Of a stretch of 7,440 nt of DNA, positions 1 through 7,440 are shown piece by piece. How positions within the stretch are numbered: position 1 is the first letter of the stretch; each line of letters begins with the position of its first letter. Origin of the DNA: Phycisphaeraceae bacterium (GTDB lineage: Bacteria > Planctomycetota > Phycisphaerae > Phycisphaerales > Phycisphaeraceae); NCBI GenBank assembly GCA_016763955.1, contig JAESSU010000240.1, positions 1-7,440 on the forward strand. The letters run 5' to 3'. Below the pieces are notes generated by a model, which was given only the letters and a program-made list of their open reading frames with translations, ran no database searches and was not told the DNA's origin. The position numbers were made by a program, and so were the translations under genes.

Positions 1-1027
1 CATCCTCAATGATGTAGGCAATGACCATGCAATGCTCAAGCAACGTGAACAACTAGCCTTTGATCTAGACCATGCGGAACTAGGAGGCATTCTTGCAGAC
101 AAGTGGAAGCTGCCCCCGATTCTAGCGAACTCCATTCGTTTCCACGATGACCCAGACTCTGCACCTAAGGACATCCTCCCCGCGGTTCGTTGTGTCGCAT
201 TGGGGAGTTATGCAGCTGAAGTTTTTGTGAATCCAGACGCAGCAGGCGAAGCACTTGATCATTACTACACCTTAGCCAACGAATGGTTTAGCATGAATCA
301 AGAGCAAGCTGAACCCTTGCTTAATTCAATACACACTGGCACGGTTGAGATGAAACTACTCTTCGACTTGCCCACTGGTGAGTTCGAAAGTTCTGAAGTC
401 ATCCTCGCTCATGCCAATGAAGCTTTGCTAAACCTGAGCATGATCCAGCAGCAACAAACTGCCCAGCTCGTTGCCAAGAATAAAGAACTGGTCGCTCAAG
501 CAGAAGTTGATCCGCTCACTGGCGTTGCCAATCGTCGTAAATTTAATGACTATATTGAAAAGCAATTTGCTCACACGCAGCAGACCGCTGGACCTTTTTC
601 CATTTTGTTTCTGGACGTAGACCACTTCAAAAAATTCAACGACACCTATGGCCATCTAACTGGCGATCAGGTACTTTGTGAAGTCGCAGGCACACTCAGT
701 GATGTCACGAGATCAAATGGCCTGGTTTGTCGTTATGGCGGCGAAGAGTTTGCCATCATCATCCCAGATACAGATCGCATCACCGCAGCCAAAAAGGCCG
801 AGGAAGTCCGCCAAGCCATCGAGGATAAAACGATTATTTCCGAAGAAGGCCAAGTGCTGCATGTGACCATCAGTATCGGTGTCGCAGCATTCGACGGGAC
901 CTTCTTCACCAAGCCTGACCAGCTAATCAAAGCTGCAGACCAAGGTGTCTATGCAGCTAAGAATGCCGGCCGCAATGCGGTTCGTGTCTTCGCCCCACGC
1001 GTCAAGCGTCAAGCCCCCTGCTCCTAA
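1..1027 (+). CDS. HDOD-GGDEF diguanylate cyclase, N-terminus missing
   Basis: Partial gene: the frame is open from base 2, so the true start lies left of the window, and it ends at TAA 1025-1027. Residues are numbered from the Met codon at base 32. Residues 1-110 match the C-terminal half of an HDOD domain (DHAELGGILADKWKLPP, then FHDDP, where family members usually have an H-H-x-D-P-like stretch). Residues about 120-158 form a glutamine-rich helical linker, probably a coiled coil. The GGDEF domain starts at DPLTGVANRR (160-169), continues with FLDVDHFKKFND and YGHLTGD (metal D195, substrate-side N203 and D212), has the GGEEF active site at 236-240 (bases 737-751), and ends with SIGVA and VYAAKNAGRN. 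It should condense two GTP into c-di-GMP in the cytoplasm, with HDOD as a sensory or partner-binding module. The I-site position reads RSNG instead of RxxD, so product inhibition is probably weakened. It is convergent with gyrB. The cyclase call is firm; the signal sensed is unknown. Confidence 0.93.
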   Translation, partial: ILNDVGNDHAMLKQREQLAFDLDHAELGGILADKWKLPPILANSIRFHDDPDSAPKDILPAVRCVALGSYAAEVFVNPDAAGEALDHYYTLANEWFSMNQEQAEPLLNSIHTGTVEMKLLFDLPTGEFESSEVILAHANEALLNLSMIQQQQTAQLVAKNKELVAQAEVDPLTGVANRRKFNDYIEKQFAHTQQTAGPFSILFLDVDHFKKFNDTYGHLTGDQVLCEVAGTLSDVTRSNGLVCRYGGEEFAIIIPDTDRITAAKKAEEVRQAIEDKTIISEEGQVLHVTISIGVAAFDGTFFTKPDQLIKAADQGVYAAKNAGRNAVRVFAPRVKRQAPCS

Positions 1028-1185
1028 AACCTCACAGGTTGCGTGACAGGTTCATAAAAAAACATCCTCACAAGATATTTACAAGATCACTTAAAATGCA
1101 ATCGTATCAACGCGCAAGTGATAAGTTCGCGGCTATTGTTTTATTTCCAATAGCACAGTCATACTTACCTGCTTATAAACACTAC
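1028..1185. other. Convergent intergenic gap with short repeats
   Basis: This is the gap between two convergent stop codons. It contains AACCT-CAC-AGGTT (1028-1040), tandem ACAGGTT (1034-1040 and 1046-1052), ACAAGAT twice at an 11-base period (1070-1076 and 1081-1087), an inverted pair ATCACTT/AAGTGAT (1086-1092 and 1116-1122), and a hairpin at 1132-1154. A run of seven A at 1055-1061 becomes a T-run for the gyrB transcript, but no strong GC-rich stem directly precedes it. No gene is visible. Confidence 0.6.
1132..1154. terminator. Hairpin 3' of gyrB, weak terminator candidate
   Basis: A perfect 7-base inverted repeat, GCTATTG (1132-1138) and CAATAGC (1148-1154), is separated by a 9-base AT-rich loop. 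It lies 32 bases past the gyrB stop. There is no T-run directly after it on either strand, so it may only stabilise or process the 3' end. A T7 run on the gyrB-sense strand occurs further on, at 1061-1055. Confidence 0.3.
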
Positions 1186-3723
<2,538 letters not shown>

Positions 3724-3773
3724 TCAGGTGGAATTTTTGCCGTTCAAACTGCGACAGAAAAACAGTCCTTACC

Positions 3774-3790
3774 GTCGCTATAGAAGCGAC
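3774..3790 (-). promoter_or_regulatory. Hairpin at the predicted 5' end of gyrB mRNA
   Basis: A perfect 6-base inverted repeat, GTCGCT (3774-3779) and AGCGAC (3785-3790), has a 5-base loop. It begins two bases downstream of the predicted -10 box, so it would lie at or next to the transcription start. It could protect the mRNA 5' end, or as DNA be a protein-binding site. The motif GTCGC or its complement also occurs at 3715 and 3751 in the same leader. Confidence 0.4.
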
Positions 3791-3791
3791 T

Positions 3792-3821
3792 ATTTTAGCA
3801 TGAATAGGCCTGTTGAGCCAA
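3792..3821 (-). promoter_or_regulatory. Predicted sigma70-type promoter of gyrB
   Basis: On the minus strand TTGGCT (3821-3816) and TAAAAT (3797-3792) are separated by 18 bases. TGC directly before the -10 box gives an extended -10 (TGn). The -35 matches consensus at 3 of 6 positions and the -10 at 5 of 6. The start would be near 3785, giving a leader of about 75 bases. Confidence 0.5.
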
Positions 3822-3848
3822 TCACCACAAGACCTACAGCAGATACCT

Positions 3849-3873
3849 AAAACCATTGATTTTACAGTGGTTT
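3849..3873 (-). terminator. Likely intrinsic terminator of the TPR gene
   Basis: On the minus strand the stem AAACCACTG (3873-3865) and CAATGGTTT (3858-3850) pairs over nine positions with one G-T wobble around a 6-base loop. The run of T at its end is only four long (TTTT, then AG). It lies about 82 bases after the TPR stop and upstream of the gyrB promoter, so it would separate the two transcripts. It is AT-rich and the T-run is short, hence moderate confidence. Confidence 0.45.
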
Positions 3874-3897
3874 GATGAATATCACCGTCTGCGTAGC

Positions 3898-3936
3898 ACC
3901 GGCTAAGAAGTCCGTGCGATGAGGGTCGGTTTTTTT
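3898..3936 (+). terminator. Plus-strand hairpin with T7 run, no matching gene
   Basis: On the plus strand ACCGGC (3898-3903) pairs with GTCGGT (3925-3930), one G-T wobble, around a loop of about 21 bases, with T at 3930-3936. The polarity is opposite to both neighbouring genes. An alternative inner stem, GCAC-GG with CC-GTGC (3896-3902 and 3912-3917), is also possible. It could end an antisense or small RNA, or block antisense transcription into the TPR gene. Confidence 0.4.
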
Positions 3937-3954
3937 ATGATCAAACAGATGAAA

Positions 3955-6909
3955 TTAAGGTGCTTTTGGAGGCCCAATTTTTGCCACTGGCACGTCTTTT
4001 TCATCAGATGCGGCTGAAATTTTGAACTTAAGGCGTACATCTAACCCATTGAGTTCCGGGTCATGTGTCAGATCAATATCAGGCTCGCCTAGTCGACGTT
4101 GCGCACGTTGCCAACTTTGTATCGCCTTCGCCCCATTGCCGTTGCGATATTGCGCATCACCTAAGTGATTCAAGATCACCGGATTGTTCCCCTCAGGAGC
4201 AGCCATAGCCTCCGAGAGATAGGCCACTGCTTTGTCGAACTGGCCGAGTTTGTAAAAGACCCATCCTAGTGAATCCAGATACGCGGAGTTATTGGGTTCC
4301 AAATCCACCGCTTTTTGAATCATCGCACGAGCACGTTCCAGATTCTTACCTTGATTGGCCCATGCGTATCCCAATCCATTATTCGCCGGGCCATGATCCG
4401 GATACTTAGTGAGCAACTCGAGCATGATCTCTTCGCTGCGTTTAGGTTTCGCTAATCGATCCTGCATCAAAGCCCAAGTGTAAAGCAAGTCCGCATCGTG
4501 ATCTGGATACCGCTTAATTGCCTCATCAAAAAGGACATCAAGTTGTTTGTCTTTTTTGAGCTTGGCGTATCCATTGGATAATAATGACACCAAAGCCATT
4601 GCGATTTGCTTATCCAAACCTTTTTGCTCCCAACAAGCTTCGAGCATGTGGACACTTTCATCCACTCGATTATTATCCAAATACAATCCGGCAAGTTGCA
4701 ACGTTCGCACGGGCTCTTCTTCAAACTTACGGATGATGTTTTCTGTGAGCTTAAACCATTTGTCTTGCTGATGAGCCTGCTGGTAATGCGACTGAGCAAC
4801 CAACAATAAAAGCTTGTCTTCAGGTGTTTTCGATATTTTTGCGCTTAATAACTTGTCTGCTTTTTCAAGCATCTGTGCGTGACGATACATCTCCAGCAGT
4901 TCGTTTAAAACCCGGTAATCCTGCGGGTTTTCATTGAGCAATTCCAAAAGCATGTTCTGTGCTCGATCATTTTCCCCACCTGATGAAAGTGCTTCGGCAA
5001 AACGCATGCGTGCCACACGACTACGCGGGATGGTTTTAAGTACACGCATCATCAAACGCTTGTACTGCTCCATCGAATCAGGCACGGCACCTTGATCGTA
5101 AAGTTCAAAAAGCACTTCGTAAATAGGTTCAGCTAATGGATTCATATTCAACGCATCAAGAAGTGTGCGTTCAGCTAAAGCAACCTTGCCCATCTGAACC
5201 TGCAATTGCGCTTTGTGAAGAATCAAATTCACATCCTCAGGCCGCAACTCAAGGGCTCTTTGAAGCACAACCAATGCATCATCAATGCGTTTAGCTTGCG
5301 TAAGTAGTCTCACACGAATACTCACCACACGCGGGTCTGACGGGTCCTTTGTGAACTCAAGAACTTTATCCGCCTGATCAAACTGCTTAAGCGACATATG
5401 TAACACCGCCAGCCGAAGCCGGGCCACAGTTAACTGACCATCTACACCAATCGCTTCTTCTAATAGCTTTTGTGCTTGTGGCAGATCACTGGATCGAGCA
5501 TAAGTCTGAGCCAGCAGAAAAAGACGCAGTGCTTTGGTTTTTTTATCTTGGGGTAATTGATCAATGACCTTTTGAAGTCGCCTTTGATCCGTCACACGGG
5601 ATACCAGCAAGACAGAATAAAGATCAGCCCGTTTCTGCTGAGTGACCATGGCTGTGAGAATCACATTTAGCACATCCTGAAGATCAGCATCTGACGCATT
5701 AATTTCAAGATGATCTAATAGCCACCCAATGGCCTTTTGATCAGCCGCATGAGTCTTAAGATGATCACGCACCATCGCTAGGGCAATATCCGTCTCAAAC
5801 AGATCCAATAGCAGCATCACAGCCTGTGAATCCGTTGCGTGTTTATTTAAATGAGACTGTATTTGTTTGATCCACAACTGTCGGTCGGGAACCTGGCCTG
5901 CTACAAAACGAATTAAATCTGCAACGGTTTGATCTAATTCATCATTCTGCAAAATTTCTATTGCAGATTGTGTCGCAAGATCCGGGCGATCTACTTTCAA
6001 ACAAACGTAAACAAGCCGCCGAATGATATCAATTTTGCTGCTCACCCCCACCGTCACCGCAGTGCGATAAGCTTCTAATGCTTGGTCGTACTCTTGGAGT
6101 TGGCAATAGGTATCACCCATCTGTCTCCAAAGTAAGCCTTGCTGCTGGATGAGCAGTTCCAGACGGCGTGCATCACGAGGGTCTTGAGGTCTATTCTGAA
6201 TCTCAGTGGTCAAAAAGGTGCGATAAAATTCAATCGCTGCGGACGCATATCCTGCACGGCCTAATGCAGCACCAAGATAATAATTTAACAGTGGGACCAA
6301 GGCTAAATCAGGTTCAGGCTGATCGTTGATGTGCTTCTGAACATACTCAAAAATCGCAATGGCATCTTCGGAACGATCCTGATCCAACGCATAACCGCCA
6401 AGTTGCAGAATCAGTCTCAAATTAAGCGGATCGACCTTGACAACACTTTGCAGGTATGCGGTACTGCGTGATTGGTTCCCTGATGCGCCCCAGAGTTGAG
6501 CTAGCATTTCAAGCAAATGTTTGCTGTTGGGCGCCAGAGTCAAAGCACGTTGCAGATGTTGGCGAGCTTCAAACAAACGTTTTTCTTGCCAAGCCGTCCT
6601 TGCTTGAATATAGGCAAACATGGCTGCTAAGGGAGGTTCCACAGCAGGCTGTTGGTCAAGTTTTTTTTGTAACGCAACGGGGTCTAGTGGCAGATAGGCC
6701 GGTCGTTTGATCTTAGTAAAAATTTGCTCCCACTTCATGTCCGCCTTTTGCAGTTGCCTACCGCTATAGGGACGCACCGCTTTGGGATCAAGTCCTGGCG
6801 GGATGGTCGGATCCTGATTCTGCGCGATGGCGGGGCCTGCCTGACATCCTGTAAATAGAATGACAAAAAGAAAAAACCAAGTTATATATCGCTTACGGTC
6901 AGTCTTCAA
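3955..6909 (-). CDS. TPR-repeat lipoprotein, specific function unknown
   Basis: Complete, 984 residues. The N-terminus is a lipoprotein signal: basic MKTDRKR, a hydrophobic core of about 14 residues, then the lipobox LFTGC with C22 as the lipidated residue. Gln at +2 would suggest the outer membrane under the E. coli rule, if that applies here. A proline-rich linker (about 33-50) follows. The rest is almost all helical repeats. Clear TPRs lie near 98-130, 258-290 (GDTYCQLQEYDQALEAYRTAV), 460-490, 527-594, and three at the C-terminus (about 840-940: NNGLGYAWANQGKNLERARA, YLDSLGWVFYKLGQFDKAV, LNHLGDAQYRNGNGAKAI). Repeats between about 330 and 450 are degenerate. No enzyme domain is visible. TPR solenoids bind proteins, so an envelope assembly or scaffold role is an inference. 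The start is TTG at 6909-6907, preceded by GGAGAG five bases upstream. The next in-frame Met is residue 58, which would lose the lipobox. It is probably monocistronic, with a 243-base gap to gyrB. Confidence 0.9.
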   Translation of the reverse strand: MKTDRKRYITWFFLFVILFTGCQAGPAIAQNQDPTIPPGLDPKAVRPYSGRQLQKADMKWEQIFTKIKRPAYLPLDPVALQKKLDQQPAVEPPLAAMFAYIQARTAWQEKRLFEARQHLQRALTLAPNSKHLLEMLAQLWGASGNQSRSTAYLQSVVKVDPLNLRLILQLGGYALDQDRSEDAIAIFEYVQKHINDQPEPDLALVPLLNYYLGAALGRAGYASAAIEFYRTFLTTEIQNRPQDPRDARRLELLIQQQGLLWRQMGDTYCQLQEYDQALEAYRTAVTVGVSSKIDIIRRLVYVCLKVDRPDLATQSAIEILQNDELDQTVADLIRFVAGQVPDRQLWIKQIQSHLNKHATDSQAVMLLLDLFETDIALAMVRDHLKTHAADQKAIGWLLDHLEINASDADLQDVLNVILTAMVTQQKRADLYSVLLVSRVTDQRRLQKVIDQLPQDKKTKALRLFLLAQTYARSSDLPQAQKLLEEAIGVDGQLTVARLRLAVLHMSLKQFDQADKVLEFTKDPSDPRVVSIRVRLLTQAKRIDDALVVLQRALELRPEDVNLILHKAQLQVQMGKVALAERTLLDALNMNPLAEPIYEVLFELYDQGAVPDSMEQYKRLMMRVLKTIPRSRVARMRFAEALSSGGENDRAQNMLLELLNENPQDYRVLNELLEMYRHAQMLEKADKLLSAKISKTPEDKLLLLVAQSHYQQAHQQDKWFKLTENIIRKFEEEPVRTLQLAGLYLDNNRVDESVHMLEACWEQKGLDKQIAMALVSLLSNGYAKLKKDKQLDVLFDEAIKRYPDHDADLLYTWALMQDRLAKPKRSEEIMLELLTKYPDHGPANNGLGYAWANQGKNLERARAMIQKAVDLEPNNSAYLDSLGWVFYKLGQFDKAVAYLSEAMAAPEGNNPVILNHLGDAQYRNGNGAKAIQSWQRAQRRLGEPDIDLTHDPELNGLDVRLKFKISAASDEKDVPVAKIGPPKAP

Positions 6910-6914
6910 AAGCG

Positions 6915-6920
6915 CTCTCC
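6915..6920 (-). promoter_or_regulatory. Shine-Dalgarno that fixes a TTG start
   Basis: GGAGAG on the minus strand ends five bases before the TTG at 6909-6907. This strong site is the reason for accepting the rare start codon of the TPR lipoprotein. An ATG overlaps the site (6922-6920) but is out of frame and stops after seven codons. Confidence 0.7.
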
Positions 6921-6982
6921 ATACCCTTGCAATGGTTGTTGTTTTGACATGATGCGATCAAATTATTTCATGCATCTGAAAA

Positions 6983-7003
6983 ACATCATCCCAAAGTTGA
7001 TGT
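6983..7003. repeat. Short inverted repeat upstream of the TPR gene
   Basis: ACATCA (6983-6988) and TGATGT (6998-7003) form a perfect 6-base stem with a 9-base loop. It lies about 75-95 bases before the TPR start, within the likely leader or promoter. It is too short to assign a role. Confidence 0.3.
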
Positions 7004-7025
7004 GATTATTCCCAACATGGACTTC

Positions 7026-7081
7026 AGCAGTCTTTATGCTGATGATTCCAATGTCATTATGATGACATTATTAAGACTGTT
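7026..7081. promoter_or_regulatory. Nested inverted repeats, possible operator or leader
   Basis: The inner element is a perfect palindrome, AATGTCAT (7050-7057) and ATGACATT (7062-7069), with spacer TATG; the 8+4+8 layout is typical of a dimeric regulator's site. It sits inside a second inverted repeat, AGCAGTCTT (7026-7034) and AAGACTGTT (7073-7081), with one G-T wobble. A third segment, CAGTC (7086-7090), can compete for the same GACTG. It is 117-172 bases upstream of the TPR gene, the only gene it could plausibly control within the window. I see no convincing -35/-10 pair here. Confidence 0.45.
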
Positions 7082-7147
7082 CTGCCAGTCGTGATACCCG
7101 TTAAGTCCAAATTTCGCTGCATGTTGTCCCCCCTTTACACATCACTT

Positions 7148-7197
7148 ATACGCATCGCATCTATTTTGTACACGTCGGACGGTTCAGTAAGACTTTG
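7148..7197. repeat. Direct repeat, copy 1
   Basis: The 28-base core at 7148-7175 (begins ATACGCATCGC, contains TCTATTTTGTAC) matches 7320-7347 at 26 of 28 positions in the same orientation. Weaker similarity continues for about 20 bases (GGTTCAGT, then CTTTG at 7193-7197). Read on the minus strand it gives VYKIDAMRI followed by a stop (TAA at 7137-7135). That frame is open for only 28 codons and has no start codon. A hairpin follows at 7203-7232 (TTGTGTG with CACGCACAA, one wobble). Confidence 0.75.
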
Positions 7198-7279
7198 TAG
7201 CGTTTGTGTGGGCGATGTCAGTCACGCACAAGTTTTAATCGTGAAGGGTATTAAACGCTTGGACATTAAATGTGGATGT

Positions 7280-7311
7280 AAAAAAGGGCCTCTCCAATAA
7301 GAAGCCCTTTT
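7280..7311. terminator. Bidirectional intrinsic terminator between the repeats
   Basis: AAAAGGGC (7282-7289) and GCCCTTTT (7304-7311) form a perfect 8-base stem around 14 bases, which can add an inner TCT/AGA stem. On the minus strand the stem is followed by six T (7285-7280); on the plus strand by TTTTGTTT. The minus-strand version is the better terminator, so it may end a transcript entering from beyond the right edge. Confidence 0.65.
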
Positions 7312-7319
7312 GTTTATTG

Positions 7320-7367
7320 ATACGCATCGCGTCTATTTTGTACGCGTTTGGGGTTAGTTGTGCTTTG
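7320..7367. repeat. Direct repeat, copy 2
   Basis: The 28-base core at 7320-7347 differs from copy 1 at two positions. Weaker similarity continues through GGTTAGT to CTTTG (7363-7367), with one single-base indel relative to copy 1. On the minus strand it reads AYKIDAMRI in a frame open to the window edge. It lies between the terminator at 7280-7311 and the large palindrome at 7392-7439, so copy 2 may be part of a longer repeat unit that continues to the right. Confidence 0.75.
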
Positions 7368-7379
7368 GAAACTTCCGGG

Positions 7380-7389
7380 GGGATATCCC
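7380..7389. repeat. 10-base palindrome GGGATATCCC
   Basis: A perfect self-complementary 10-mer lies directly beside the larger stem-loop at 7392-7439. By itself it is short enough to be chance; the neighbouring palindrome makes it worth noting. Confidence 0.4.
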
Positions 7390-7391
7390 AT

Positions 7392-7439
7392 GCTTCGCCG
7401 AGCCTTAGCATTGGGCTTTGCCCAAAAGGTTCGTGAAGC
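7392..7439. repeat. Large imperfect palindrome at window edge
   Basis: Outer arms 7392-7406 and 7426-7439 pair over 14 positions (GCTTC with GAAGC, then GC/GT, then GAGCCTT with AAGGTTC), with two G-T wobbles and one bulged C at 7399. After four unpaired bases (7407-7410) an inner perfect stem TTGGGC (7411-7416) and GCCCAA (7420-7425) closes on a TTT loop. About 20 pairs fall within 48 bases. It resembles REP/MITE-like repeats or a structured RNA more than coding DNA. The element may continue past the edge. Confidence 0.6.
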
Positions 7440-7440
7440 C

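Larger units (their letters stand above)
7235..7438 (-). pseudogene. Possible C-terminal gene fragment from right edge
   Basis: A minus-strand frame is open from the window edge for 67 codons to TAA at 7237-7235. It reads LHEPFGQSP, then GEAWDIPPEVSKAQLTPNA, then YKIDAMRIN. The part before residue 40 looks protein-like in composition. The last 25 residues run through the strong terminator hairpin at 7280-7311, which argues against the whole frame being translated as it stands. I do not recognise a family. It may be a gene end, a decayed copy, or a chance frame in a palindromic DNA repeat. A plus-strand frame from ATG 7390 (with GGGGGGA upstream) is an alternative with even less support. Confidence 0.22.
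6910..7440. other. 531-base region without a confident gene
   Basis: This region upstream of the TPR lipoprotein holds, from left to right, its Shine-Dalgarno site, a short inverted repeat, the nested inverted repeats at 7026-7081, repeat copy 1 with a following hairpin, a bidirectional terminator, repeat copy 2, and the edge palindromes. A 69-codon plus-strand frame from GTG 7091 lacks a Shine-Dalgarno and ends inside the terminator loop, so I do not call it. Confidence 0.6.

Noticed and set aside
4467..4799. 110-codon minus-strand frame inside the TPR gene
   Set aside because: It overlaps the TPR coding sequence in another frame, with no start signal or protein-like character.
6899..6922. 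Seven-codon ATG mini-ORF overlapping the TPR start
   Set aside because: Its ATG is part of the bases around the Shine-Dalgarno site and a seven-codon frame is easily chance; no sign of regulatory coupling.
7091..7300. 69-codon plus-strand frame starting at GTG
   Set aside because: There is no Shine-Dalgarno, it runs through repeat copy 1 on the opposite strand to the conserved frame, and it ends inside the terminator loop.
7148..7347. CRISPR array
   Set aside because: Only two copies exist, 172 bases apart, with similarity fading gradually at one side; no regular spacers.
7314..7439. Second open minus-strand frame ending RVQNRRDAYQ just before the terminator
   Set aside because: The stop position beside the terminator is attractive, but copy 1 has an in-frame stop four codons upstream of the matching part and base differences change Arg to Cys, so the YKIDAMRI frame fits better. 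It cannot be excluded.
7390..7440. Plus-strand ATG with GGGGGGA upstream, open to the window edge
   Set aside because: Only 17 codons are visible and they coincide with a strong palindrome; the G-run is equally explained by the GGGATATCCC palindrome.
7350..7440. Integron attC site
   Set aside because: GTTAGTT at 7353 does not fit the GTTRRRY core and no matching RYYYAAC partner is placed at the other end of the palindrome.
7081..7440. tRNA or other known RNA gene
   Set aside because: No cloverleaf with a T-loop GTTC box and matching acceptor stem can be drawn, and I recognise no riboswitch core.

Overview
The window holds two complete minus-strand genes, one partial plus-strand gene at the left edge, and a gene-poor, repeat-rich stretch of about 530 bases at the right edge. 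The organism looks like a Gram-negative-type bacterium of moderate GC. It has a long, E. coli-type GyrB with the TOPRIM insertion and a lipoprotein-anchored TPR protein. The wording of GyrB, together with HDOD-GGDEF and giant TPR-lipoprotein genes, makes me lean towards Planctomycetota (Phycisphaerae-like). That is inference from memory of family sequences, not a search result.

Left (1-1027, + strand): the C-terminal part of an HDOD domain, a helical linker and a complete GGDEF diguanylate cyclase domain with an intact GGEEF active site but a degraded product-inhibition (I) site. It converges on gyrB across a 158-base gap containing several short inverted and direct repeats.

Centre (1186-3711, - strand): gyrB, encoding the ATPase/TOPRIM subunit of DNA gyrase, complete at 841 residues. 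It appears to be its own transcription unit. The 243-base gap upstream carries, in the order RNA polymerase would meet them on the minus strand, a T-run hairpin of opposite polarity, a likely terminator for the TPR gene, an extended -10 promoter, a short hairpin at the expected 5' end of the mRNA, and a ribosome binding site.

Right-centre (3955-6909, - strand): a 984-residue TPR-repeat lipoprotein of unknown specific function, starting at TTG with a good Shine-Dalgarno sequence. Its upstream region contains a perfect 8+4+8 inverted repeat nested in a second inverted repeat, which looks like an operator or RNA structure.

Far right (about 7100-7440): no confident gene. There are two directly repeated 28-base cores (26/28 identical), a bidirectional intrinsic terminator between them, and a large imperfect palindrome touching the window edge. 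Read on the minus strand, both repeat copies encode YKIDAMRI with mostly synonymous differences. They therefore look like copies of a dispersed repeat or a duplicated gene end, and this is the least explained part of the window.

The three genes have no obvious common pathway: c-di-GMP signalling, DNA supercoiling and an envelope TPR scaffold lie side by side without forming an operon.
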